From Virgibacillus sp. SK37 (GTDB taxonomy: Bacteria > Bacillota > Bacilli > Bacillales > Amphibacillaceae), in NCBI RefSeq assembly GCF_000725285.1, contig NZ_CP007161.1, positions 2,580,213 to 2,644,212 of the forward strand: a stretch of 64,000 nt of DNA. The letters are read 5' to 3'. Both the position numbers and the translations under genes were made by a program. The notes under the pieces were generated by a model, which saw nothing but the letters and a program-made list of their open reading frames with translations, was not told the DNA's origin and did not search any database. This document shows positions 57,354-64,000 of the stretch, piece after piece (position 1 is the first letter of the stretch; the number at the start of each line of letters is the position of its first letter).

Positions 57354-57390
57354 GTTCTTTATGACTGTTATTTTGTTCTTTTTAAAGAAC
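57354..57390. promoter_or_regulatory. SinR operator cluster at the fibre operon promoter
   Basis: GTTCTTT at 57354-57360 and the inverted pair GTTCTTT-TT-AAAGAAC at 57375-57390. These equal the SinR box GTTCTYT. They fall at about +4 to +40 of the inferred fibre operon start. Another AAAGAAC is at 57530-57536, towards the sortase gene. Confidence 0.75.
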
Positions 57391-57400
57391 GTCTAACTGA

Positions 57401-57429
57401 AGTATAGGACATTTATCACAGATTGAAAA
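57401..57429 (-). promoter_or_regulatory. Promoter of the fibre operon
   Basis: TTTTCA, 17 bp, TATACT (57401-57406) on the minus strand, start near 57394, immediately upstream of the inverted SinR boxes. Confidence 0.58.
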
Positions 57430-57591
57430 ATCCCAAAAACGGTCAAATATTCTATATAACAAACAAAATACTCTTATTTTCTAACACTTACGCACATATA
57501 CTTAGTTTTTTGATTTATTAATTCTTATTAAAGAACAAAGAAAACACTTAAATAACAGAGGTAACTCCTTCCATAACTATAGTAAATCTTA

Positions 57592-57597
57592 TATACT
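57592..57597 (+). promoter_or_regulatory. Candidate -10 of the sortase gene
   Basis: TATACT on the plus strand, 30 bp before the sortase ATG; the -35 is poor. The divergent layout puts the single SinR-type box at 57530-57536 about 65 bp upstream. Confidence 0.4.
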
Positions 57598-57626
57598 AAG
57601 AGAAATGGTGTAAGGAGATTTGTCCT

Positions 57627-58214
57627 ATGAAAAAGCTTGCTTTACTCTTAGTGATCTGTGGAATAGTTTTCTTAAGCTATGGGGGCTATCAATGGTATCA
57701 AACAACCCATGCCCAAAAAGAATCCTTGGCAGAGGCGGAGAAGTTACTTGACGAATCTCATGCCACTTCTGCAAAGCAGTCATCTGGAACTAGTTTTTCC
57801 CCACAGAATGGTGAAACATCAGGAATTTTACATATCCCGAAACTAGAGGCAGACTTACCAATTGTGGAAGGAACAGACGAAGATGATTTAGAAAAAGGTG
57901 TGGGCCATTACAGTGGCACAGCATATCCACAGCAGAACGACCAAATCGTCTTATCAGGACATCGGGATACTGTCTTTCGCCGTATGGGGGAATTGCAGAT
58001 TGGTGACATTTTAACGGTAAAGCTGCCCTATGGAGACTTTTCCTATGAAATCGTGGATACAAAAGTTGTTCCGGCAGATGATTTATCTGTTATTGCTTCT
58101 ACTGCACCTAATGAAATCCTAACTGTGACAACCTGTTACCCGTTTTCCTATATTGGAAATGCTCCTGATCGTTACATCATTACAGCAACTCCAACTAAAG
58201 TTCAGAATAAATAG
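57627..58214 (+). CDS. Class D sortase
   Basis: 195 aa: N-terminal signal anchor (4-24), Ser/Gln-rich linker, then the sortase domain with His112 (VLSGHRDTVF), Cys170 (LTVTTCYPF) and Arg182 (APDRYIIT). Small size and the TTCYPF context fit class D, the group of B. anthracis SrtC, which uses LPNTA. The LPNTA protein of the divergent operon is the obvious substrate. GTAAGGAGATTTG precedes the ATG. Confidence 0.92.
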   Translation: MKKLALLLVICGIVFLSYGGYQWYQTTHAQKESLAEAEKLLDESHATSAKQSSGTSFSPQNGETSGILHIPKLEADLPIVEGTDEDDLEKGVGHYSGTAYPQQNDQIVLSGHRDTVFRRMGELQIGDILTVKLPYGDFSYEIVDTKVVPADDLSVIASTAPNEILTVTTCYPFSYIGNAPDRYIITATPTKVQNK

Positions 58215-58305
58215 ACGCTTAAGATGTTTTTCGTTATAATTTAGAAGTAGTTTTAATTTTTGACACTTGCTATAAACTGCATATATTGCTCAAAGGAGAA
58301 TGAAT

Positions 58306-59250
58306 GTGGAATCACGATTAGATAAAAGAAAAGGTAAGAAGAAACGAAAATGGCCCTTCTGGGTTGGCGGTATTATCCTAGTCTTTCTCTTAATAGGTGG
58401 AGGATTTGCATATTATGTATGGGACAAGCTAGGGGATACTGTAGAGACGATGCATACACCTCTTGCCAGGGATAATGATCCGGATCGGCAAAAAGAGCTT
58501 GACTCCATTTTAAAAAACAAAAAATCACTTAATATCCTGCTACTTGGAGTGGATGAACGTGAAGGTGATAAGGGGCGCTCGGATACCATGATTTTATTGT
58601 CCTTGAATCCTAAAACGAATTCGATGATGATGTTTAGCATACCAAGAGACACCTATGTAAATATTCCAGGTCGTGGTATGGATAAGATCAATCATGCATA
58701 TGCATTTGGTGATGTAGAACTGTCTATCCAAACAGTTGAAGAAGCGTTTGATCTGCCGGTCCATTATTATGCCAAAGTAAATATGGAAGGCTTCCAACAA
58801 GGGATTGATGCTATAGGTGGAATTACAGTGAATAATAACCAGGAATTTTCTCAAGGTGGAGAGCATTTTACAAAGGGGACTCTCCAATTAAATGGAGAAG
58901 AAGCTCTGAAATATATCCGTATGCGTAAGAACGATCCACGCGGAGACCTTGGGCGAAACGAAAGACAACGTAATGTAATTACAGCCGCCATGAATAAAGC
59001 AGCCAACTTTTCAAGCATAACTAAAGTGGGCGAGATACTTGAAATCCTTGGCGGAAATGTTAAAACAGATATGGATATGGATACAATGCAAAACTTATTC
59101 AGTAATTATCGAGATGTTCGTAAAACAACTAAAACACTTGAGATTGATGGAAGTGGTCAAAAGATTAATTCAATTTGGTACTATGTAGTGCCTGATTCCG
59201 AATTTGAACGTATTCAACAAGAGATCACCAATCATATGGAAGCAAGATAA
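58306..59250 (+). CDS. LytR-CpsA-Psr family ligase (TagU type)
   Basis: About 314 aa: basic N-terminal tail, one membrane helix (WVGGIILVFLLIGGGFAYYV), then the LCP domain with NILLLGVDEREGDKGRSDTM, MMFSIPRDTYVNIPG, and KYIRMRKNDPRGDLGRNERQ. Such enzymes attach teichoic acids or other glycopolymers to peptidoglycan. GTG at 58306 is 7 nt from AGGAG; an ATG at 58300 is too close. May be co-transcribed with the sortase (85-bp gap). Confidence 0.92.
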   Translation: MESRLDKRKGKKKRKWPFWVGGIILVFLLIGGGFAYYVWDKLGDTVETMHTPLARDNDPDRQKELDSILKNKKSLNILLLGVDEREGDKGRSDTMILLSLNPKTNSMMMFSIPRDTYVNIPGRGMDKINHAYAFGDVELSIQTVEEAFDLPVHYYAKVNMEGFQQGIDAIGGITVNNNQEFSQGGEHFTKGTLQLNGEEALKYIRMRKNDPRGDLGRNERQRNVITAAMNKAANFSSITKVGEILEILGGNVKTDMDMDTMQNLFSNYRDVRKTTKTLEIDGSGQKINSIWYYVVPDSEFERIQQEITNHMEAR

Positions 59251-59257
59251 TTAATCG

Positions 59258-59301
59258 AAAAAGTCACCTGGGCCTATCATCCTTGTGACTTTTCTTTTCT
59301 T
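59258..59301 (+). terminator. Terminator after the LCP gene
   Basis: AAAAAGTCAC, loop, GTGACTTTTCTTTTCTT. Confidence 0.82.
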
Positions 59302-59352
59302 ACTTTTTAAAAGCACATCCACTTTACGGTCACAGTGGTGAAGGAGGTACTT

Positions 59353-61371
59353 ATGAAAAAATTTATTTTATTATTATCCATGTTGCTTATTACACTTCTC
59401 ATTTCCTGCTCTAATGATGAAGTCACACCGAATGAACGTTTTGATTCCTATGTAAAACAATGGAATAAACAAAAGTTTGAGGAAATGTATGACATGCTTT
59501 CCACAGAAACAAAGGAAACATATTCTCCAGAGAAGTTTGTTGACAGGTACGACAAAATTTATGGCGACTTGAATATTTCCGATTTGAAAATCGAGATGGA
59601 TAAACTGGGTGAGGAAAAATTGGATACGGCCATGAAGGAAGGTAAAGCAACGATACCTTTTAAAGTAACAATGGAGAGTATTGCTGGACCAATCTCTTTT
59701 GATTATGAAGCAAAGCTGGTTCAGGAAGAGAAAGAAGAGGAAAAAGATTGGTTTGTACAATGGAATCCTGGTTTTATCTTTCCAGCAATGAAAGATGGTG
59801 GTGAGGTCAACCTTCATACTACTGCTCCACAGCGTGGAGAAATCCTTGATCGAAACCAAATGCAGTTGGCAATTAATGCACCTATATATGAAATTGGCGT
59901 CGTTCCGGAGAAAATGGGACCAGATCCTGACAAGACAAAAAAAGAGCTTTCCAGCCTCTTAGGTATGTCGGTCGAAGAGATTGACACAGCATTAAATGCC
60001 AACTGGGTAGAACCGAATCTATTTGTACCCTTAACCAAAGTGCCTACAACGAAGGAAGAATTGTTAAACAAACTATTTCAGGTAAATGGTGTAACAAACA
60101 GAGAGGTGATTGGGCGTGTTTATCCAGCTGGAAAAGCAACTGCTCACCTCGTGGGCTATGTAGGCAAAGTTACCGCAGAAGATTTGGAAGAAGTGGAACC
60201 TGGGACTTATGGGCCGAATGATGTGATTGGTAAACGTGGTTTAGAGCAGTTATATGAAAAGCAACTACGAGGAGAACAAGGCGCCCAGATAACCATTACC
60301 GAGGAAGGCGAAGAGGAAACAATTCTTGCTGAAAAGCCGGTAAAAAATGGCGAAAATATTACGGTGACGATTGATGTAAATGTACAAGAGAAAATATTTA
60401 AATCCCTTGATGGAGATGCAGGGACTGCAACAGCGATTAACCCAAAAACAGGTGAAACACTTGCACTGGTAAGCAGTCCATCTTTTGACCCTAATGATAT
60501 ACTCTATGGAACCAGTAACTCCTTGTGGAAAAATCTGCAAGAGGATGAAAAAAAACCGTTGCTTAACCGATTCTCTGCTACATTTGCACCTGGCTCTGTA
60601 ATTAAGCCAATTACTGGTGCAATCGGGTTAGATAATGGAACAATTAAGCCTGGTGAAGGTATTAAAATAGAAGGATTGGATTGGAGTAATGGAGAAGGCT
60701 GGGGAGATTATCAAGTCCACCGTGTTTCAGAATCCAATGGGCCTGTTGATCTTACAGATGCACTCGTACGTTCAGATAACATCTTCTTTGCTATGAAGGC
60801 AGTAGAAATGGGTAGTGAAGCATATGTTAGTGGCTTGAAGCAATTTGGCCTTGGTGAGAAAATGCCATATGAATATCCGATTGCAGCCTCCACGATATCT
60901 TCAAGTGGAAAACTGGAGGATGAAGTTCTTTTAGCCAATTCAAGCTATGGGCAAGGCGAGTTGGAAATGAGCGCCCTTCACCTTGCAACAGCTTATACTA
61001 CTTTTCTAAATGATGGTGCCATGCTTAAACCAACATTACTTACTAGTGAAGAGAAAGGCCAGGTTTGGAAAAAAGATTTAATTACAAAAGACCAGGCAAC
61101 CCACATTCAAGAGGCTTTACGCAAAGTTGTAGAAAAAGGTACTGCCTCAAAATACGCAAAAAGCGCTGAATTCCCTGTTTCAGGTAAGACTGGTACTGCA
61201 GAGCTAAAGCTTACCAATGAAGGCGGCGGTGAGGAAAACGGTTGGTTTGTTGGCTATCCTACGGAAACTCCTGATATTTTAATAGCTATGATGATACAGC
61301 AGACACAGGACCGTGGTGGCAGTGGCTATACCACTAAAAAGGTTATCGAAGCTTTAAATAATATAAAATAA
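59353..61371 (+). CDS. pbpC: Class B penicillin-binding protein, PbpC/MecA type lipoprotein
   Basis: About 672 aa. Lipobox ITLLISC (Cys near 19), NTF2-like MecA_N domain (25-140), dimerisation domain (HTTAPQRGEILDRN onward) and transpeptidase domain with the SxxK serine in FAPGSVIKPITG, SxN as RSDN, and KTG in VSGKTGTAE. B. subtilis PBP3 is the closest known type; it is a low-affinity transpeptidase. Start at MKKFILLLSML after GAAGGAGGT; the frame opens 18 bases earlier. Confidence 0.93.
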   Translation: MKKFILLLSMLLITLLISCSNDEVTPNERFDSYVKQWNKQKFEEMYDMLSTETKETYSPEKFVDRYDKIYGDLNISDLKIEMDKLGEEKLDTAMKEGKATIPFKVTMESIAGPISFDYEAKLVQEEKEEEKDWFVQWNPGFIFPAMKDGGEVNLHTTAPQRGEILDRNQMQLAINAPIYEIGVVPEKMGPDPDKTKKELSSLLGMSVEEIDTALNANWVEPNLFVPLTKVPTTKEELLNKLFQVNGVTNREVIGRVYPAGKATAHLVGYVGKVTAEDLEEVEPGTYGPNDVIGKRGLEQLYEKQLRGEQGAQITITEEGEEETILAEKPVKNGENITVTIDVNVQEKIFKSLDGDAGTATAINPKTGETLALVSSPSFDPNDILYGTSNSLWKNLQEDEKKPLLNRFSATFAPGSVIKPITGAIGLDNGTIKPGEGIKIEGLDWSNGEGWGDYQVHRVSESNGPVDLTDALVRSDNIFFAMKAVEMGSEAYVSGLKQFGLGEKMPYEYPIAASTISSSGKLEDEVLLANSSYGQGELEMSALHLATAYTTFLNDGAMLKPTLLTSEEKGQVWKKDLITKDQATHIQEALRKVVEKGTASKYAKSAEFPVSGKTGTAELKLTNEGGGEENGWFVGYPTETPDILIAMMIQQTQDRGGSGYTTKKVIEALNNIK

Positions 61372-61375
61372 AACA

Positions 61376-61408
61376 AAAGGCACTTCCAGTAAAAGGAAGT
61401 GCCTTTTT
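61376..61408. terminator. Bidirectional terminator between pbpC and the IDEAL gene
   Basis: AAAAGGCACTTCC, loop, GGAAGTGCCTTTT. Serves the two convergent genes. Confidence 0.9.
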
Positions 61409-61838
61409 ATAGCCATTTTACCAACTCATAAAATGATTTTTGGTCTCTAGCGTCCAGTGCTTTGTCGATCAATCTGGAAAGATTAAGCTTCTCCAACTGT
61501 TCAATAATGGTATCGCTCTCTTTCATTCTATTCGTTTTCGGGGATTTATTAAAGTATGGATCTGCTAAAGAATTTAATTGATATACAAACTCAGGAATAG
61601 CTACAAGATCAGTCATTTTACGAAAGATTACATCTTTACCTCGTTGGAAAGCAAAAGTATCGTGAATGTTCTCTATTTTTTTTGTTTTACGGTGGATGCG
61701 AATTTCTTTTGATTCAATTGGTACAAACTGATAAACCTTATTATCGATAATTACAGAAAAATATTGGTATGCAAGCACGATGCGTACATGGTTTGTTTCT
61801 GCTTTAATATAATAAGGCTTAAGCATCTTCACAATCAT
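61407..61838 (-). CDS. IDEAL-domain protein
   Basis: 143 aa. The C-terminal segment LSRLIDKALDARDQKSFYEL is an IDEAL domain, named from its sequence pattern and found in small Firmicutes proteins. The N-terminal 100 residues (YYIKAETNHVRIVLAYQYFS, DNKVYQFVPIESKEIRIHR) are predicted beta-rich. Function unknown. GGAGGTGGACGAAA precedes the ATG. Confidence 0.78.
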   Translation of the reverse strand: MIVKMLKPYYIKAETNHVRIVLAYQYFSVIIDNKVYQFVPIESKEIRIHRKTKKIENIHDTFAFQRGKDVIFRKMTDLVAIPEFVYQLNSLADPYFNKSPKTNRMKESDTIIEQLEKLNLSRLIDKALDARDQKSFYELVKWL

Positions 61839-61956
61839 TTTCGTCCACCTCCATTAAAACCATAATGTACAGAAAATATCTTATCTAAATTTTCTGTTAA
61901 TTTATTTTACTATAAATTTTACTTTTTAACAAGACTATTTCAATCTCATATTCTAA

Positions 61957-61996
61957 AAAAGGGCAGCTTAAGTATCCCTTCAAGCTGCCCACATCC
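61957..61996 (-). terminator. Terminator after the ATPase gene
   Basis: GGGCAGCTT, 11-nt loop, AAGCTGCCC, U6 on the minus strand. Confidence 0.88.
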
Positions 61997-62000
61997 TTTA

Positions 62001-63026
62001 TTATTGAATCATATTTATGATGAAATCATTTATTTCTTGTACCTCTGCTTTGGTAAAAGTATATTTCTGTTCCTCCTTCTCCATCGCTTCACCAGCTATT
62101 TTTAGTTCCTCTATTCCTTTCTTCATATAGGATTTATATCTGTTATTTAGTTTTTGTATACGAGCAGCATGTGTTTCATCTGTCCCTGGAGTGATTAATT
62201 TCTCATACATATCAATTATTTTATCGCCTTCTCTATTTGGAAAGAATTCATGAGGATCTGTACTGTCAAATATACAAAAATCCATTTCAGGTACAAACAC
62301 CATATCTACACTATTGGGATCAAAACTACAGTAATAAAGCTCTACATCGTAACCATGTTCCTCACACGCACTAGCAACTTTCTTCATTAACGTAGACTTT
62401 CCAGTACCTGCTCTCCCCTTTATAAAGTAAGCATTGGAGACCTGTTCAAGTAAGTGAGGTACTACATTTACAACTCCATCCTTTGTATTCGTGCCAAAAA
62501 GTCTGGTACGTCTACCGGCTTTCCGCTTTATCTTTGGGAACTCTTTTAGCTTCATGTTAATAAAATCATTTGTAAGCTGATTTGCCTTCTCAAAATCCAT
62601 CTCATTAATGTATACCTCTTCAAGATCATCATGTACGGAAAGTCCTGTTTGAAATGATTGATGTGCTTCTTGAAGCTGATGAATATGTGCTTTGGAAGCT
62701 GTCGTGCTTGGTTCACCTTTAATAAATAAATTTAAGTCCAATTCGAATGCACCAGTAACCCCTGAAGCAATATGGTCACTCACTATGGCAAACGACTTAT
62801 CTCTCACAATTACTCCATCCAAAAATTCCTTACCAAAGGCACTGAGAAAAATCTCGCAGTTATGCTTATGCTGTTGTTTTATAAACTCGTTTATGACCAT
62901 TGTTTTCAACGTAAGTGACGGGTGTCTTAGAATAACAATTTGATTTATATCTTCCGTATTTGACTTAAGATGATTAACGAGCCCTTTGGCTGTATTTCCC
63001 GAAACATAATAGTATTTTTTATTCAA
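62001..63026 (-). CDS. P-loop ATPase (PRK06851-like)
   Basis: 341 aa with two similar halves: a degenerate nucleotide loop at the N-terminus (YVSGNTAKGLVNHL) and a good Walker A in YFIKGRAGTGKSTLMKKV, with DVELYYCSFDPNSVDMVFVP following each in related form (HNCEIFLSAFGKEFLDGVIV). This two-domain layout matches the PRK06851 family of Bacillaceae. Function unknown; soluble, single gene. Confidence 0.82.
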   Translation of the reverse strand: MNKKYYYVSGNTAKGLVNHLKSNTEDINQIVILRHPSLTLKTMVINEFIKQQHKHNCEIFLSAFGKEFLDGVIVRDKSFAIVSDHIASGVTGAFELDLNLFIKGEPSTTASKAHIHQLQEAHQSFQTGLSVHDDLEEVYINEMDFEKANQLTNDFINMKLKEFPKIKRKAGRRTRLFGTNTKDGVVNVVPHLLEQVSNAYFIKGRAGTGKSTLMKKVASACEEHGYDVELYYCSFDPNSVDMVFVPEMDFCIFDSTDPHEFFPNREGDKIIDMYEKLITPGTDETHAARIQKLNNRYKSYMKKGIEELKIAGEAMEKEEQKYTFTKAEVQEINDFIINMIQ

Positions 63027-63145
63027 TTAAACACACCCTTTATATGTTTCTTCTATATTATGTATATTCTGCAATACTGGTGAATTATGCTAATTGAATT
63101 TGGATTCCATGGATGTGACTATAGCAAATGAATGTAGTTAACGAA

Positions 63146-63195
63146 AATCCGAACTGGATCAACTAACATTGAATCCTAGTTCGGATTTTTTCTTA
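63146..63195 (-). terminator. Terminator after the DUF779 gene
   Basis: AAATCCGAACT and AGTTCGGATTT separated by about 22 nt; on the minus strand UUUU follows. 50 bp after the stop. Confidence 0.65.
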
Positions 63196-63244
63196 TGGTG
63201 ATCCTATTTAGAACAAGCTTATTTTTCTTTGTTTCAGCCTTATG

Positions 63245-63601
63245 TTATCCAGCTATTTCCTTCCTTTCTTCCTCTGTAAAGACACGTGATCGTGTTAAGA
63301 AACGTTTCCCCTCAGGCCCTTCAAGAGAGAACATTCCTCCACGGCCCTTAACAGCATCAATAATCAATTGAGTGTGCTTCCAGTAATTATACTGATCTTT
63401 TGAGATATAAAAAGGTGTATCTGCAATTTCACCTAATAACAAATCAGATTCACCTACACGGAATTCTCCTCGTTGATAACACATTGGTGAGCTGCCATCA
63501 CAACAGCCACCAGATTGGTGAAACATTAAATCACCGTGAATCTCTTTTAAACTATTAATCAATTCGATCGCTTCTTCCGTTGCGATTACCCTTTCTACCA
63601 T
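63245..63601 (-). CDS. DUF779 protein
   Basis: 118 aa: HQSGGCCDGSSPMCYQRGEF with three cysteines, FYISKDQYNYWKHTQLIIDA and GMFSLEGPEGKRFLTRSRVF are the DUF779 family. It is nearly always next to an aldehyde dehydrogenase, as here. The Cys cluster may bind metal. ATG (MVERVIAT) chosen over the GTG 6 bases earlier because of spacing from AGGAGG. Confidence 0.88.
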   Translation of the reverse strand: MVERVIATEEAIELINSLKEIHGDLMFHQSGGCCDGSSPMCYQRGEFRVGESDLLLGEIADTPFYISKDQYNYWKHTQLIIDAVKGRGGMFSLEGPEGKRFLTRSRVFTEEERKEIAG

Positions 63602-63705
63602 AGCCACTCACCTCCTAATACTAACTGTCATCAGTCCTTATACGTGCAGGTAAAAAAGTTTATTTGCTAACAGAGAGACATTGGTTAAATAGGTTGTTGG
63701 TGCAG

Positions 63706-63738
63706 AAAAAGAGCTAATATAAAAATTAGCTCTTTTCC
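63706..63738 (-). terminator. Terminator after the aldehyde dehydrogenase gene
   Basis: AAAAAGAGCTAAT, 6-nt loop, ATTAGCTCTTTT; on the minus strand followed by U5. Confidence 0.86.
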
Positions 63739-63769
63739 TTTTTAACCAAGTCTCAAACAAAAATTTCTT

Positions 63770-64000
63770 TTAAAATAGACCTGCTGCCCCTTCACTGTAG
63801 CTGATCAGAAGATTTTTTGTTTGCTGATAATGGTCAAGCATCATGCGGTGATTCTCTCTGCCAATACCAGATTTTTTATAACCGCCAAATGCGGCATGTG
63901 CTGGATACTGGTGATAACAATTTGTCCATACGCGCCCTGCTTCGATTCCCCGCCCAAAGCGGTATGCTGTATTTATATTTCTTGTCCAAACACCCGCACC
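63770..64000 (-). CDS. Aldehyde dehydrogenase, C-terminal part
   Basis: Cut by the right edge; the last 76 codons are present. [40 protein letters not shown] and [19 protein letters not shown] are the C-terminal signature of NAD-dependent aldehyde dehydrogenases of the AldA/ExaC type. The active cysteine lies outside the window. Upstream of DUF779 in the same direction. Confidence 0.92.
   Translation of the reverse strand, partial: GAGVWTRNINTAYRFGRGIEAGRVWTNCYHQYPAHAAFGGYKKSGIGRENHRMMLDHYQQTKNLLISYSEGAAGLF

Overview
The window is a low-GC Firmicutes chromosome segment. Gene content and order match the Bacillaceae (yvcI-rapZ-yvcK, trxB, glpPFKD, yvoF-ppaX-yvoD-lgt-hprK, uvrAB, minJ-ctpB, ftsEX-cccB-prfB-secA, hpf-fli-flg-comF-degSU). 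Many intergenic GC-rich repeats, acidic proteins, a copper nitrite reductase and bacillithiol genes fit a halotolerant Oceanobacillus/Virgibacillus-like genus. The genus is inferred from gene order and protein resemblance, not from a search. Almost everything from 1 to 57.3 kb is on the minus strand; yvyE is the exception.

Layout: 1-4.1 kb holds yvcK (cut by the window edge), rapZ, the Nudix gene yvcI, trxB and a TPR protein. 4.2-9.8 kb is the glycerol regulon glpP-glpF-glpK-glpD, with a leader terminator before glpD and about 800 bp of repeats between glpP and glpF. 9.8-15.7 kb carries yvoF, ppaX, yvoD, lgt, hprK, yvlDC and the bacillithiol genes bshB2-yojF. 16.2-21.1 kb is uvrBA. 21.3-22.4 kb is nirK with an Fnr-type site. 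22.7-33.3 kb is a cell-envelope and division block: minJ, ctpB, an M23 coiled-coil hydrolase, ftsEX, cccB, prfB (with its programmed frameshift) and secA. 34.3-43.5 kb is hpf, the late flagellar genes (lacking hag and fliD at their usual places) and comFC-comFA. 43.6-51.7 kb has a DegV protein, degU-degS, yvyE and the N-acetylglucosamine genes nagP-nagA-nagB.

The most interesting part is 52.9-58.2 kb, a biofilm-matrix locus. A minus-strand operon encodes two TasA/CalY-type fibre subunits, a TapA-like protein, the SipW signal peptidase and a TasA-like protein ending in an LPNTA sorting signal. It is followed by its own switch, sinI-sinR. A divergent class D sortase starts next to the fibre operon promoter, and inverted SinR-type GTTCTTT boxes lie between them. 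The sinI-sinR transcript begins with what reads as a class I cyclic-di-GMP (GEMM) aptamer ending 6 nt before the sinI ribosome-binding site. Together these suggest a matrix fibre covalently tethered to the wall by sortase, with second-messenger input to the SinI/SinR antagonism. Downstream of the sortase are an LCP ligase and a class B PBP of the PbpC type. The window ends with an IDEAL-domain protein, a P-loop ATPase, a DUF779 protein and the 3' end of an aldehyde dehydrogenase gene.

No rRNA, tRNA, CRISPR array, prophage or transposase gene was recognised. Function assignments come from motifs and remembered family resemblance; no database search was run.
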